Of a stretch of DNA of 64,000 nt, positions 26,594-35,431 are shown piece by piece (the stretch's first letter is position 1; each line of letters begins with the position of its first letter). This DNA comes from Cupriavidus sp. D39 (GTDB lineage Bacteria; Pseudomonadota; Gammaproteobacteria; Burkholderiales; Burkholderiaceae): positions 248,001-312,000 of the forward strand of contig NZ_JAPNLE010000007.1 in assembly GCF_026627925.1 (NCBI RefSeq), given 5' to 3'. The notes under the pieces were generated by a model. That model was not told the origin of the DNA. It made no database searches and was given only the letters and a program-made list of their open reading frames with translations. The translations under genes were made by a program, and so were the position numbers.

Positions 26594-27054
26594 TCAATAG
26601 CCCATGTCAAGCTCTTGTGCCTGAGCGGAGAGCTCGTCCAACGCCTTGCGTCGCGCTTCATCGATGCGTTGTTTATAACTAACCACGTCCTGATAGAGCA
26701 CGCGTCGATGCGTGTTCACCTTCCGGAACGGGATTTCCCCTTTTCCAGCAGTTGAACCAGATACGGCCGCGAAACGTTGAGCAGGTCTGCGGCTTCCTGT
26801 GTGGTCAACTCGGCATGGATTGGGATGATCGAAACAGCGTTCCCTTGCCCGATTTCGGCCAGCACTTCAACCAGAAGCTTCAGCGCCGAGGTCGGCAGGG
26901 TGACGCTGCGCATCTCTCCCTTGTCGGTCTTGAAGTCAAATTGCTGCGTTTCAGAACGGTTGTCCAGGACCACCGCAAGGCTACGGCTGGACTCACGGGC
27001 AATAGCGCTCTCATCTGCCGAAGGCAGCGCCGTATTGCTGATGGTCACATTCAT
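26594..27054 (-). pseudogene. HTH (excisionase-type) antitoxin, single-base frameshift
   Basis: GGAGAA precedes ATG 27054. The N-terminal region is followed by an HTH of MerR/excisionase type ([20 protein letters not shown]). The frame breaks in the G4 run at 26737-26740; with a fifth G it continues [20 protein letters not shown] then [20 protein letters not shown] and ends at the TGA 3 bp before the toxin. The restored protein is 153 aa. An antitoxin cannot easily be lost while its toxin stays intact, so a sequencing error is more likely than a real mutation. Confidence 0.7.
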
Positions 27055-27327
27055 GAAATTCTCCGGCTCAGTCTGAGTACGGGAGCATTGTAATTCGAAA
27101 TAATCGAAATCGCAATATCCGAAATTGCGACCGGACTGAGACAAGAAAATCCTGGTGTGAAGTCCTTCCTATGATCGGCGTACCTTGACGGTGGGAAATG
27201 TCGTATACGACACCCATCCTCCAGGGTGACGGGGGATGGTGCGACTTCACATATAAGAGTTACGAGTCGACACTCTCGAAAATGCGCCTATTGCGGCATG
27301 TGCGAGAGGTCGAATGGCGCGTAAGTA

Positions 27328-27499
27328 GGGGTATCCGTACTTTTTACGCAAAATCTGGCGGTGATTGCCCAGAGGGCCGGTTGCAGCAAGGCTCCGCAGG
27401 CCCACCTCTTTCGCGAGGCAGGCAATTTAGCAAGTCCTTGATCCGTATGGGTTTTCGGATCAAAACCGCCAGATTTTGCGCAAAAAGTACGACGACCCC
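27328..27499. repeat. MITE-like element with ~35-bp terminal inverted repeats
   Basis: The left end (27328-27362) and right end (27465-27499) both start GGGGT and share GTACTTTTTACGCAAAATCT with a single A/G difference, then GGCGGT. The 102-bp core is non-coding. GGGG starts and the repeat length resemble Tn3-family ends, so a non-autonomous miniature derivative is likely. No target duplication was found. Confidence 0.65.
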
Positions 27500-27599
27500 A
27501 CCAAGCGCGATGTGTTGCGCGGTGAGCTTCGCGTGTGGCGACGACGGAGCGAGACCTGGTGGTGGAACGGCTCAAGGTGTACCAGCGCCAGTTGTTCGC

Positions 27600-28064
27600 T
27601 TGCAAGAGCAAGGCGCGGATCCGATTTCGTATAGGGTGGTCGTCGCGGCCATCGGCGATTGCCAGGCGGACACGGCGACCCCCGAACCAGCCGGAGCGCC
27701 GTTCGCGACGCCGTCGATGACGTCGTGCATCTTGCGCTTGTTCTCTTCGTATTGTGCATCGGCGACCTTCGCGAATTCAGCTTGCGTGGCAGAGGCGATA
27801 TCGTACTGTTGACGTCAATTTGACGGTGCCTGCTCGCCAGTGCGCTGCAACAGATTCGCTTACAACCAGCAGTTGCTGCGGATCGTTGGCGGAGAAGGCC
27901 ATCCGCGTGGGTTCGTCCGTTTCCGTCAAGGCCGATTTCATCGTCTGCAAATTTAGTTCGATCACTTTCTGGAAGGCGGAAAGGATCGTGTTCGTCAGAT
28001 CGAACAGGATGTCGAGATTGGCGGCCGGCACAGCCGCAATCTGTTCGGTGGGCAAGGTAGGCAC
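27600..28064 (-). pseudogene. phaP: Phasin (phaP) relic
   Basis: AGGAG precedes a GTG start at 28064. The frame reads MPTLPTEQIAAVPAANLDIL, FQKVIELNLQTMKSALTETD and SANDPQQLLVVSESVAAHW, the N-terminal half of a PhaP phasin. Then the phase is lost; another frame continues YDIASATQAEFAKVADAQYE and ENKRKMHDVIDGVANGAPAG before degenerating. The linker between them has no phasin similarity, so the break is more than a single homopolymer slip. Phasins coat polyhydroxyalkanoate granules; no other PHA gene is in the window. Confidence 0.72.
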
Positions 28065-28258
28065 GATATGGCTCCTGAGTTGGCCCCTGCACGTCCTTGG
28101 GGCAGCGTGCCGCCGGATTGACGCGATAGGGTGGTTGGATCGGCCAACTGCTGGGAGCGACTCACCTGGCGAGGCGACAGCGCACGCAACCTGCCCTCGG
28201 CGGTCCGCAGGATCGCCGAGGGCAGGAAGGCCGCAATACGTTACGAGCGGACGGTGCC

Positions 28259-28456
28259 TTAGCGGCCCCGCCCGACGGCGTCAAGAATCGAATGTCCGCG
28301 GTGTGTGATGCGAGGGAAGGCTTGGCCAGAGGGACTTTTCTCCAGCATGACGAGCTGGTGACACAGCAGGGAGTCAAGATCCACGGGATCCAGGTCATGC
28401 GGATCCCGTTCCTGCCTGAGTAGGATCAATGTGGCGAATTCATGAGGACTCAGCAT
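28259..28456 (-). CDS. Small hypothetical protein, 65 aa
   Basis: It reads MLSPHEFATLILLRQERDPH then LDPVDLDSLLCHQLVMLEKS and ends SILDAVGRGR. GGAGAC lies about six bases upstream of ATG 28456. The residue pattern (helical, Leu-rich, then basic tail) suggests a real small winged-helix-like or adaptor protein; I recall similar short proteins in Burkholderiales but cannot name a function. Together with the phasin relic it forms part of the stress-gene mosaic. Confidence 0.5.
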   Translation of the reverse strand: MLSPHEFATLILLRQERDPHDLDPVDLDSLLCHQLVMLEKSPSGQAFPRITHRGHSILDAVGRGR

Positions 28457-28601
28457 CCTTGTCTCCGATGCCTTATACGTTCGGTCTGCTGGGGAGCTTC
28501 ACTACCGTCGCCGCGCCGGGCGCTTGGCCTGTGCGGTTGAGACTGCGACCTCTTTGCAAGGTCTTGACCCCCGGGCATCAATCCCGCGCCGGGAGAATTC
28601 A

Positions 28602-29711
28602 TTGGCGGTTTCAAGTCCCAAGTGCAACACCCGCGTCAGTGAATTGAAGTTGGGGGTGAGAAACTTGTTTGAGCATACGAGCGAACACCTCCAGTGGGGA
28701 GTGGAACGCGTGCGTAGCACGAGGTCGCTTGTTCAAGCTGTCGGCAATTGCGTCGAGTTCTTCTTGTGTGTGCACGGACAAGTCGGTGCCCTTGGGCAGG
28801 TACTGGCGCAGCAGCCCGTTGGTGTTCTCACAAGTGCCGCGCTGCCAGGGGCTGTGCGGATCGCAGAAGTACACCTTGACGCCAGTGTTGGCGCTGAGCT
28901 CACTGTGGCGCGTCATCTCCTTTCCCTGGTCGTACGTCAGGCTCTGGCGCAGCGGCTCAGCAATCGAATTGAGCTTGGCAGAAAAGCCGGCCAGCGCCGA
29001 GGCCGCAGTAGCGTCATCCATCTTGGCCAACAGCACCAGACGACTGCTGCGTTCGACCAGCACGCCCACCGAAGACTTGTTGCCCGCGCCCTTGATGAAG
29101 TCACCCTCCCAGTGGCCCGGCATGACGCGGTCCTCGACCTCGGGCGGGCGCACATGGATGCTGACCATCTCAGGAATCTGCCCGCGTCGATCAACCCCGC
29201 GCTTGCGTGGCATGCGTGTGCTGCGGCCATGGCGCAGGCAGGCGATGAGCTGGCGGCGCAACTCGCCCCTGGGCTGCGCGTAAATGGCCGTGTAGATCGT
29301 CTCGTGAGATACATGCATGCTGGGGTCCTCGGGCCACACTCGCTTAAGGATACCGGCGATCTGTTGCGGCGACCACTTCCAATCCAACAAAGTCAGCACC
29401 GCGCCCCACCGAGCGTGTTGCGGATCGAGCTTCGCTACCGGGCGCGCCTGAACCCGCCGCGCCTGCCTCATGGCCTGCGCCGGCAGGCTCGCGTAGCCAC
29501 GCAGCGCACAGCTGTTTCGCCTCAGTTCACGGCTGACGGTGCCCGCCGAGCGCCCGAGTGTGCGGGCCATGGCCCGCACACTCGAATCGCTCTGGCTCAT
29601 GCTCGCAATCGTCATGCGCTCCTCAGGCTGAAGTTGTTGGTACGAAGTTCTGCTTTGCATCGGAGCACCTTACCCGAAGCAAGGTGTTGCACTTCAGATT
29701 TGAGGCCGCCA
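28602..29711 (-). mobile_element. IS30-family insertion sequence
   Basis: The 1.11-kb unit has ~30-bp imperfect inverted repeats: TTGGCGGTTTCAAGTCCCAA at the left and, reversed, ATGGCGGCCTCAAATCTGAA at the right, both continuing GTGCAACACC. It contains one intact transposase gene. Confidence 0.82.
28611..29660 (-). CDS. IS30-family transposase
   Basis: The 349-aa protein has an N-terminal HTH (SSVRAMARTLGRSAGTVSRE) and the DDE core with Asp in MPGHWEGDFIKGAGN, Asp in SLTYDQGKEM and Glu in WQRGTCENTNGLLRQYLPKG, all in the usual IS30 context. The frame is complete from MQSRTSYQQL to the stop just inside the left inverted repeat, so the element is probably active. It sits directly upstream of the LysR gene of the metabolic operon and could influence its expression. 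Confidence 0.92.
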   Translation of the reverse strand: MQSRTSYQQLQPEERMTIASMSQSDSSVRAMARTLGRSAGTVSRELRRNSCALRGYASLPAQAMRQARRVQARPVAKLDPQHARWGAVLTLLDWKWSPQQIAGILKRVWPEDPSMHVSHETIYTAIYAQPRGELRRQLIACLRHGRSTRMPRKRGVDRRGQIPEMVSIHVRPPEVEDRVMPGHWEGDFIKGAGNKSSVGVLVERSSRLVLLAKMDDATAASALAGFSAKLNSIAEPLRQSLTYDQGKEMTRHSELSANTGVKVYFCDPHSPWQRGTCENTNGLLRQYLPKGTDLSVHTQEELDAIADSLNKRPRATHAFHSPLEVFARMLKQVSHPQLQFTDAGVALGT

Positions 29712-29917
29712 TGGGTTAACCAATCAGCGAGCTCTTGATATAAGCCCCGACAACATCGTGGCCGAGCGAGTTTTCGAGATGGCGGTACGCAGCACCGAAG
29801 TGAACTCTACTGCGCGTGCGCTCGAACCCGATGTCCGAGCAGGAATGACGCTTGGTGAGTGCACAGCGTGCTCGGTGCGCCATAATTGACGTATCGCCAC
29901 GGCCGGAGCATCAGGGC

Positions 29918-30835
29918 ATGAATCTCCATCGTCTCGATCTCGTCTCACTCTCACTTTTCGCACTCGTTGTTCGCAGCGGCAGCATCAGCAAAGGCGCTGA
30001 GCTCGCCCATCTCGCGATAGGTGCTGCGAGCAAGAGAATTGCGGACCTCGAGTCCGCAATTGGCACGGAGCTATTCGAGCGACACTCCCGCGGCATTACG
30101 CTCACCGCGGCGGGCGAGGCGCTCAAGCGTCATGCGCAGCGCATCCTGAACGATGTGGACCTGATGACCGCCGATCTGTCGGACTATGCGGCCGGTGTTG
30201 TGGGCGTCGTTCGCCTGTGGGCCAACACCTCAGCGGTCACGCAGTTCCTGCCGTCGGACATTGCCGCGTTCGCCGCCGCGAATCCGGAAATCCGCATCGA
30301 GCTTGAAGAGCAAAACAGCGAGCAGATCGCATTGGCGGTGGTCGACGGACACGCCGATTTCGGCATCATGGCCGACCAGATGCCGACGCTTGGTCTTCAA
30401 ACCACGTTATACCGCCGCGATCGTCTGGTGCTGGTCGTACCAGACGGGCATCCGCTCGGCCGGCGCAAGTCGGTGCGCTTCGACGACGCTCTCGAGTTCG
30501 ACTTTGTCAGCCTGACGCACAACACGTCACTTGCGAAGCGGCTTCAGCTCGCTACCAGCGTGTCGGGCGGACGGTTGAAGCTGCGGATTCAAGTCCGCAG
30601 CTTCGACGCGATGTGCCGGATGGTGGACGCAGGGCTCGGTATCGCCGTGCTGCCGGACGCAGCGGTACGTCCGCACCTGTGCTCGATGGGCTTGCGCAAG
30701 ATCGGTCTGTCGGAAGAATGGGCTGACCGGGACCTGCTCATCTGCGCACGGGATCTCAATGCACTGCCGAAGCCAGCGCGCCTGCTCGTCAATCACCTGA
30801 TCCGTTCAACGCCGGATACCGCTTCCACCAACTGA
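29918..30835 (+). CDS. LysR-family transcriptional regulator of the dicarboxylate operon
   Basis: The 305-aa protein starts MNLHRLDLVSLSLFALVVRS; the winged HTH (SISKGAELAHLAIGAASKRI) is followed by a substrate-binding-fold effector domain ending LRKIGLSEEWADRDLLICAR. ATG 29918 is chosen because the LysR N-terminus starts here; the 22 codons upstream are not family-like. It is transcribed in the same direction as the leuC-like gene 182 bp downstream, rather than divergently. It probably senses the substrate or a CoA intermediate of the pathway. The IS30 element ends about 200 bp upstream. Confidence 0.88.
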   Translation: MNLHRLDLVSLSLFALVVRSGSISKGAELAHLAIGAASKRIADLESAIGTELFERHSRGITLTAAGEALKRHAQRILNDVDLMTADLSDYAAGVVGVVRLWANTSAVTQFLPSDIAAFAAANPEIRIELEEQNSEQIALAVVDGHADFGIMADQMPTLGLQTTLYRRDRLVLVVPDGHPLGRRKSVRFDDALEFDFVSLTHNTSLAKRLQLATSVSGGRLKLRIQVRSFDAMCRMVDAGLGIAVLPDAAVRPHLCSMGLRKIGLSEEWADRDLLICARDLNALPKPARLLVNHLIRSTPDTASTN

Positions 30836-31017
30836 CAACTGACGGGACCTGCCTCGCGGCCGCTTTCGCGGTTCGTGAAAGCTCGCTTCCCCACTATTGC
30901 ATTCCCACCGCGGCACCTCCCGCGGACAATCGTTCTCCATCAAGCACACTCCAGCCAGTCATGGCGGAAGAGCAGATAAAGAATCATTCCTTCATCTGAA
31001 TGCATGGAGACACCGCA

Positions 31018-32450
31018 ATGGAGTTAGCCAGTACGCCCCGCACGTTGTTCGACAAACTGTGGCAAAGCCACGTCGTGGCGGAAACACCTGACGGTCCGAC
31101 GCTGCTCTATGTCGACCGTCACCTTGTCTACGAGGTGACGAGCCCGCAGGCGTTCGAAGCGCTTCGTCTGTCCGGGCGCAAGCCCTGGCGCCCCGAGACG
31201 GTGCTTGCGGTAGCTGACCACAACGTGCCCACGCTGGCATCGGAGCGCACGAGCATCGACGCGATCGCGGACCCGCTATCGCGCATCCAGGTCGCCCAAC
31301 TCGACAAGAACTGCAGCGAGTTCGGCATTACGTCGTACGGTATTCGCAACCCCAGGCAAGGCATCATCCACGTGGTGGGTCCCGAACAGGGCGCGACGCT
31401 GCCGGGCATGACGGTCGTGGCCGGCGACTCCCACACGAGCACCCACGGTGCATTTGCGGCGCTGGCGTTCGGCGTGGGCACGTCGGAAGTCGAGCACGTG
31501 CTGGCGACGCAATGCCTGTCGGTCAAGAAGATGAAGTCGATGCTCGTGCACGTCGAGGGCACGCTGCCCCTCGGCGTCACAGCCAAGGACCTCGTGCTCG
31601 CGATCATCGGCAAGATCGGCACCGGCGGCGGCACCGGCTACGCGATGGAATTCGCGGGCAGCACGATCCGCGCCCTGTCGATGGAAGGCCGCATGACCCT
31701 GTGCAACATGGCGATCGAAGCGGGTGCCCGGGTCGGACTCATCGGCGTCGACGACGTCACGATCGACTATGTCAAGGGCCGCCCTTTGCGCCCCGCGACG
31801 CGCACGGGGATGCCGCGGTGGCCTATTGGCGCACGCTTGTCAGCGATCAGGGCGCCCGCTTCGACAAGATCGTCGACATCGACGCGACGCGCTTGCGGCC
31901 GATGGTCACCTGGGGCACGTCGCCCGAAATGGTGGTATCCATCGACGACACGGTCCCCAACCCGTCAAATGAAGCAGATCCCGTCCGCCGCGCCGGCATG
32001 ACACGTGCGCTGACGTACATGGGTCTCGAGCCCGGCACGCCGCTCACGGACATCGCGCTCGACAAGGTCTTTATCGGCTCATGCACCAATGCGCGCATCG
32101 AGGACCTGCGCGCGGCCGCGGCCATCGTGAAGGGCAAACACGTCGCGCCTACCATCCAGCTCGCGCTGGTGGTGCCTGGCTCGGGGCTCGTCAAGGCGCA
32201 GGCCGAAGCCGAGGGTCTTGACGTCGTCTTCAAATCGGCAGGCTTCGAATGGCGCGAGCCTGGCTGCTCGATGTGTCTCGGCATGAACGACGACCGCCTG
32301 CATCCGGGCGAGCGGTGCGCCTCCACGTCCAACCGCAACTTCGAAGGCCGTCAGGGCCCCGGTGGTCGCAGCCACCTCGTTAGTCCCGCGATGGCCGCCG
32401 CGGCAGCCATCGTCGGTCACTTCGTCGACGTTTCCCGCAGAGGCCTCTGA
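31018..32450 (+). pseudogene. LeuC-type (aconitase-family) dehydratase large subunit, one-base frameshift
   Basis: GGAGA is placed seven bases before ATG 31018. The first frame carries [11 protein letters not shown] and [20 protein letters not shown]; it breaks after DYVKGRP. The next frame continues [40 protein letters not shown] and [11 protein letters not shown], giving all three 4Fe-4S Cys. Adding one C to the CCC at 31782-31784 restores a ~477-aa LeuC-like protein. The stop overlaps the leuD-like start (TGATG). In this cluster it likely hydrates or dehydrates a methyl-branched diacid instead of making leucine, but bona fide isopropylmalate isomerase is not excluded. Confidence 0.82.
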
Positions 32451-33088
32451 TGCAGCCCTTTACCAAACTGGAAGCACTCGTCGTGCCACTCGACCGCGCG
32501 AATGTCGACACCGATGCGATCATCCCGAAGCAGTTCATGAAATCGGTGAAGCGCACCGGCTTCGGCGTTAACCTGTTCGACGAGTGGCGCTATCTCGACC
32601 ACGGTGAGCCGGGCCAGGACGTGTCGACCCGCCGGCCAGATGCCGATTTCGTGCTGAACCAGCCCCGTTTCGCGGGCGCACAGATCCTGCTCACGCGTGA
32701 CAACTTCGGTTGCGGATCCAGCCGGGAGCATGCCGCCTGGGCATTGTCGGATTTCGGCATCCGCGCGCTGATCGCACCGAGCTTTGCCGACATCTTCTAC
32801 GGCAACTGCTTCAAGAACGGCATGCTGCCGATCAAGCTTGACGAACGCATTGTCCAGAATCTGTTCGATCTCATTGCCCGCACCCCAGGCCTGCGCCTGG
32901 CGATCGATCTGGAAGCCCAGTGCATTCGGCCCATCGGCGGTGACCCAATCCCTTTCGACATCGAACCCGAACGCAAGCGCCGCCTGCTCAACGGGCTGGA
33001 CGACGTCGCGCTGACGCTCGAGCAAGCCGAGCGTATCCGCGAGTACGAGCGTACCCGCCGCGCCCACGAGCCTTGGCTCTTCAGCTGA
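32450..33088 (+). CDS. LeuD-type dehydratase small subunit
   Basis: The 212-aa protein has the swivel domain with [20 protein letters not shown] near the N-terminus and [20 protein letters not shown], the substrate-recognition and active-site Ser loop, in the middle. Its ATG overlaps the leuC-like stop by one base, implying coupled synthesis of the heterodimer. Length is normal for proteobacterial LeuD. Function follows that of the large subunit; the neighbouring CoA-transferase and lyase argue for a catabolic diacid substrate. Confidence 0.88.
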   Translation: MQPFTKLEALVVPLDRANVDTDAIIPKQFMKSVKRTGFGVNLFDEWRYLDHGEPGQDVSTRRPDADFVLNQPRFAGAQILLTRDNFGCGSSREHAAWALSDFGIRALIAPSFADIFYGNCFKNGMLPIKLDERIVQNLFDLIARTPGLRLAIDLEAQCIRPIGGDPIPFDIEPERKRRLLNGLDDVALTLEQAERIREYERTRRAHEPWLFS

Positions 33089-33134
33089 GGCAAAGCGCCC
33101 TCACGCGCCAACCGCAATTTCAGGAGCCTTCATC

Positions 33135-34352
33135 ATGAGTGGTCAACCTTCGCTTCCAACCTCGCCCGCCGCGCTGAAAGGTGTGCGCGTGATCGAAATG
33201 GGCCAGCTGATCGCCGGTCCGTTTGCCGGCAAGACGCTCGGCGAGTTCGGCGCAGACGTCATCAAGATCGAGCCTCCGGGCGCTGGCGACCCGCTGCGAA
33301 ACTGGCGGCTGATGAAGGATGGCACCTCAGTCTGGTGGCAGGTGCAGTCGCGCAACAAGCGCTCGCTCGCGCTGGACCTGCGCAGTACCGACGGCCAGGA
33401 CATCGCGCGCAAACTGATTGCCGAGGCCGACGTGCTCATCGAGAACTTCCGGCCCGGAACGCTGGAAGGGTGGGGGATGGATTACGGGCAGCTGTCCGAA
33501 CTCAACCCGCGGCTCATCATGCTGCGCATTTCCGGGTACGGCCAGACGGGTCCGTACCGGGATCTGCCCGGATTTGGCTCGATCGGCGAGGCAATGGGCG
33601 GGCTGCGGCATCTGACCGGCGAGCCCGGCCGCGTGCCCGTGCGCTGCGGTATCTCGATCGGCGATACGCTCGCCGCGCTGCATGGCGTGATCGGCGTGCT
33701 CACGGCGCTCTATCACCGGGACGCGAACGGCGGCAAGGGACAGGTCATCGATGTCGCGCTGCACGAAGCTGTCTTCAACGTGATGGAAAGCCTGATTCCC
33801 GAGTACAGCGCGTTCGGCGTTGTCCGAGAAGCCGCCGGCAGTGCGTTGCCCGGCATCGCGCCGTCCAATGCGTATCGGTGTGCTGACGGCTATGTGCTGA
33901 TCGCGGGAAATGGCGACAGCATCTTCAAGCGGCTGATGACGGCGATCGGCCGCGACGACCTCGCCGAGGACCCGGCTCTCGCGAACAACGCAGGGCGTGT
34001 CGCGCGCGTCGACGAACTGGATCATGCGATTGAAGCGTGGAGCGCGCAACATTCGGCCGAAGATGTGCTGGCCACGCTGACCGACGCGCGCGTGCCCGCA
34101 GGAAAGATCTACACGGCACGGGATATTGCCGAAGATCCGCACTACCGTGCACGCGACATGATCTTGCGGCAGTCCACGCGCGACGGCTATGAAGTCGACG
34201 TGCCCGGCATCGTGCCGAAACTGATGGGCACGCCGGGTTCCGTGCGCTCGTCGGCGCCGAAGCTCGGTGACGACACCGATGACGTACTGCGTGAGATCGG
34301 CCTGTCCGACACGCGGATTGCCGAACTGCGTGAAAAAGGAGCAATAGCATGA
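33135..34352 (+). CDS. Class III (CaiB/BaiF) CoA-transferase
   Basis: The 405-aa protein shows the family N-terminus (LKGVRVIEMGQLIAGPFAGK, then TLGEFGADVIKIEPPGAGDP), the catalytic Asp region (LPGFGSIGEAMGGLRHLTGE lies just before the strand VPVRCGISIGDTLAALHGV, whose GD is typical) and the C-terminal VPAGKIYTARDIAEDPHY. Such enzymes move CoA from succinyl- or acetyl-CoA to carboxylic acids. AGGAG precedes the ATG. It follows leuD by 46 bp and overlaps the lyase gene by 4 bp, so it probably activates the hydroxy-diacid for cleavage. Confidence 0.88.
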   Translation: MSGQPSLPTSPAALKGVRVIEMGQLIAGPFAGKTLGEFGADVIKIEPPGAGDPLRNWRLMKDGTSVWWQVQSRNKRSLALDLRSTDGQDIARKLIAEADVLIENFRPGTLEGWGMDYGQLSELNPRLIMLRISGYGQTGPYRDLPGFGSIGEAMGGLRHLTGEPGRVPVRCGISIGDTLAALHGVIGVLTALYHRDANGGKGQVIDVALHEAVFNVMESLIPEYSAFGVVREAAGSALPGIAPSNAYRCADGYVLIAGNGDSIFKRLMTAIGRDDLAEDPALANNAGRVARVDELDHAIEAWSAQHSAEDVLATLTDARVPAGKIYTARDIAEDPHYRARDMILRQSTRDGYEVDVPGIVPKLMGTPGSVRSSAPKLGDDTDDVLREIGLSDTRIAELREKGAIA

Positions 34353-35344
34353 ACATCTGGAACGGTGAACACCAGCGTATTTACATGCAAGAGGTCGGAA
34401 CGCGCGATGGTTTCCAGTCGGAAGGCGCGTTCGTTGAGACGCGCGACAAGATCGCGCTGATCGACGCGCTCTCGAACACCGGCATGGCCAAGATAGAGGT
34501 CACAGCTTTCGTGTCGCCGCAAGCGATCCCCGCATTGTGCGACGCCGAAATCGTGCTGCGCGAGATCGAGCGCAAGCCGGGTGTCGTGTACACCGCGCTG
34601 GTGCCGAACGTACGTGGCGCCGAACGGGCGATCGACGCGCGCGCGAACGAACTGAATCTTGTGATTTCAGCCAGCGAAAGCCACAACCTGTCGAACCTGA
34701 GGATGACGCGCGACCAGTCGTTCAACGGGCTAATGCAGGTTGCCGCCCTCGCACGCGACGCCGGCCTGCCTGTCAATATTTCGCTGTCCTGCGCATTCGG
34801 ATGCCCGATGGAAGGCGATGTTCCCGAGGCCACCGTGCTCGCGTGGTCGCAGCGCTTCATCGATGAGGCCGGCGCGCAGGGCGTCACGTTGTGCGACACG
34901 ACGGGGATGGCCTACCCGCAGCAGGTCGCAAGGCTCACGGCGCAGTTCGTCGAACGGTGGCCACGCATCGAACTCACGCTGCACTTCCATAACACGCGCG
35001 GCATGGGCCTCGCCAATGTGCTGGCTGCCATCGATGCGGGAGCTGACCGGTTCGACGCGTCGCTGGGAGGGATCGGTGGATGTCCTTATGCGCCGGGCGC
35101 CAGCGGCAACGTATGCAGCGAGGAAATCGTGCACGCGCTGGAACTGATGAGCTACGACACAGGCGTCGATCTCGGCGCGCTCATTGCCGCGGCGAGGCGC
35201 CTGCCATCGCTGATCGGGCACGATACCCCGAGCCAGATCGTGAAGGCAGGGCGCCGGCTTGACCTGCATCCGCTGCCGGCCGATTTCGCCGCGATTCGCG
35301 AGCGAGCGTTGCAACGGGACACCGCCGCTCGACCGCGAAGCTGA
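34349..35344 (+). CDS. HMG-CoA-lyase-like (HMGL/DRE-TIM) lyase
   Basis: The 331-aa TIM-barrel protein has EVGTRDGFQSEG at the N-terminus (the DRE-type Arg-Asp pair), metal-site His residues in LTLHFHNTRGMGLANVL, and the active-site loop Cys in GGIGGCPYAPGASGNVCSEE. These are hallmarks of hydroxymethylglutaryl-CoA lyases, which cleave 3-hydroxyacyl-CoA esters by retro-Claisen or aldol chemistry. Coupled ATGA overlap with the CoA-transferase suggests its product is the substrate. Citramalyl-CoA (giving acetyl-CoA + pyruvate) or a methylated analogue is inferred; HMG-CoA itself remains possible. Confidence 0.87.
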   Translation: MNIWNGEHQRIYMQEVGTRDGFQSEGAFVETRDKIALIDALSNTGMAKIEVTAFVSPQAIPALCDAEIVLREIERKPGVVYTALVPNVRGAERAIDARANELNLVISASESHNLSNLRMTRDQSFNGLMQVAALARDAGLPVNISLSCAFGCPMEGDVPEATVLAWSQRFIDEAGAQGVTLCDTTGMAYPQQVARLTAQFVERWPRIELTLHFHNTRGMGLANVLAAIDAGADRFDASLGGIGGCPYAPGASGNVCSEEIVHALELMSYDTGVDLGALIAAARRLPSLIGHDTPSQIVKAGRRLDLHPLPADFAAIRERALQRDTAARPRS

Positions 35345-35431
35345 ACACCACCTACTTTGTACATTTACCGGGGCCTCGCCCGGAGGCCACCAAAGAGATC
35401 GTAGAGACACCATCCTTCAGGAGACACCATC

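Noticed and set aside
27535..27720. Possible IS66-like fragment (ERLKVYQRQLFACKSKAR)
   Set aside because: Only about 18 residues resemble the coiled-coil start of IS66 TnpC; too short to claim against the phasin relic on the other strand.
28524..29738. A 404-codon plus-strand frame over the IS30 transposase
   Set aside because: Antisense shadow; it even extends past the IS end without any recognisable domain.
31018..33088. leuCD as the leucine-biosynthesis isomerase
   Set aside because: Not excluded by sequence, but no leuA or leuB is near and the operon partners are a CoA-transferase, an acyl-CoA lyase and a transporter, so a catabolic role is preferred.
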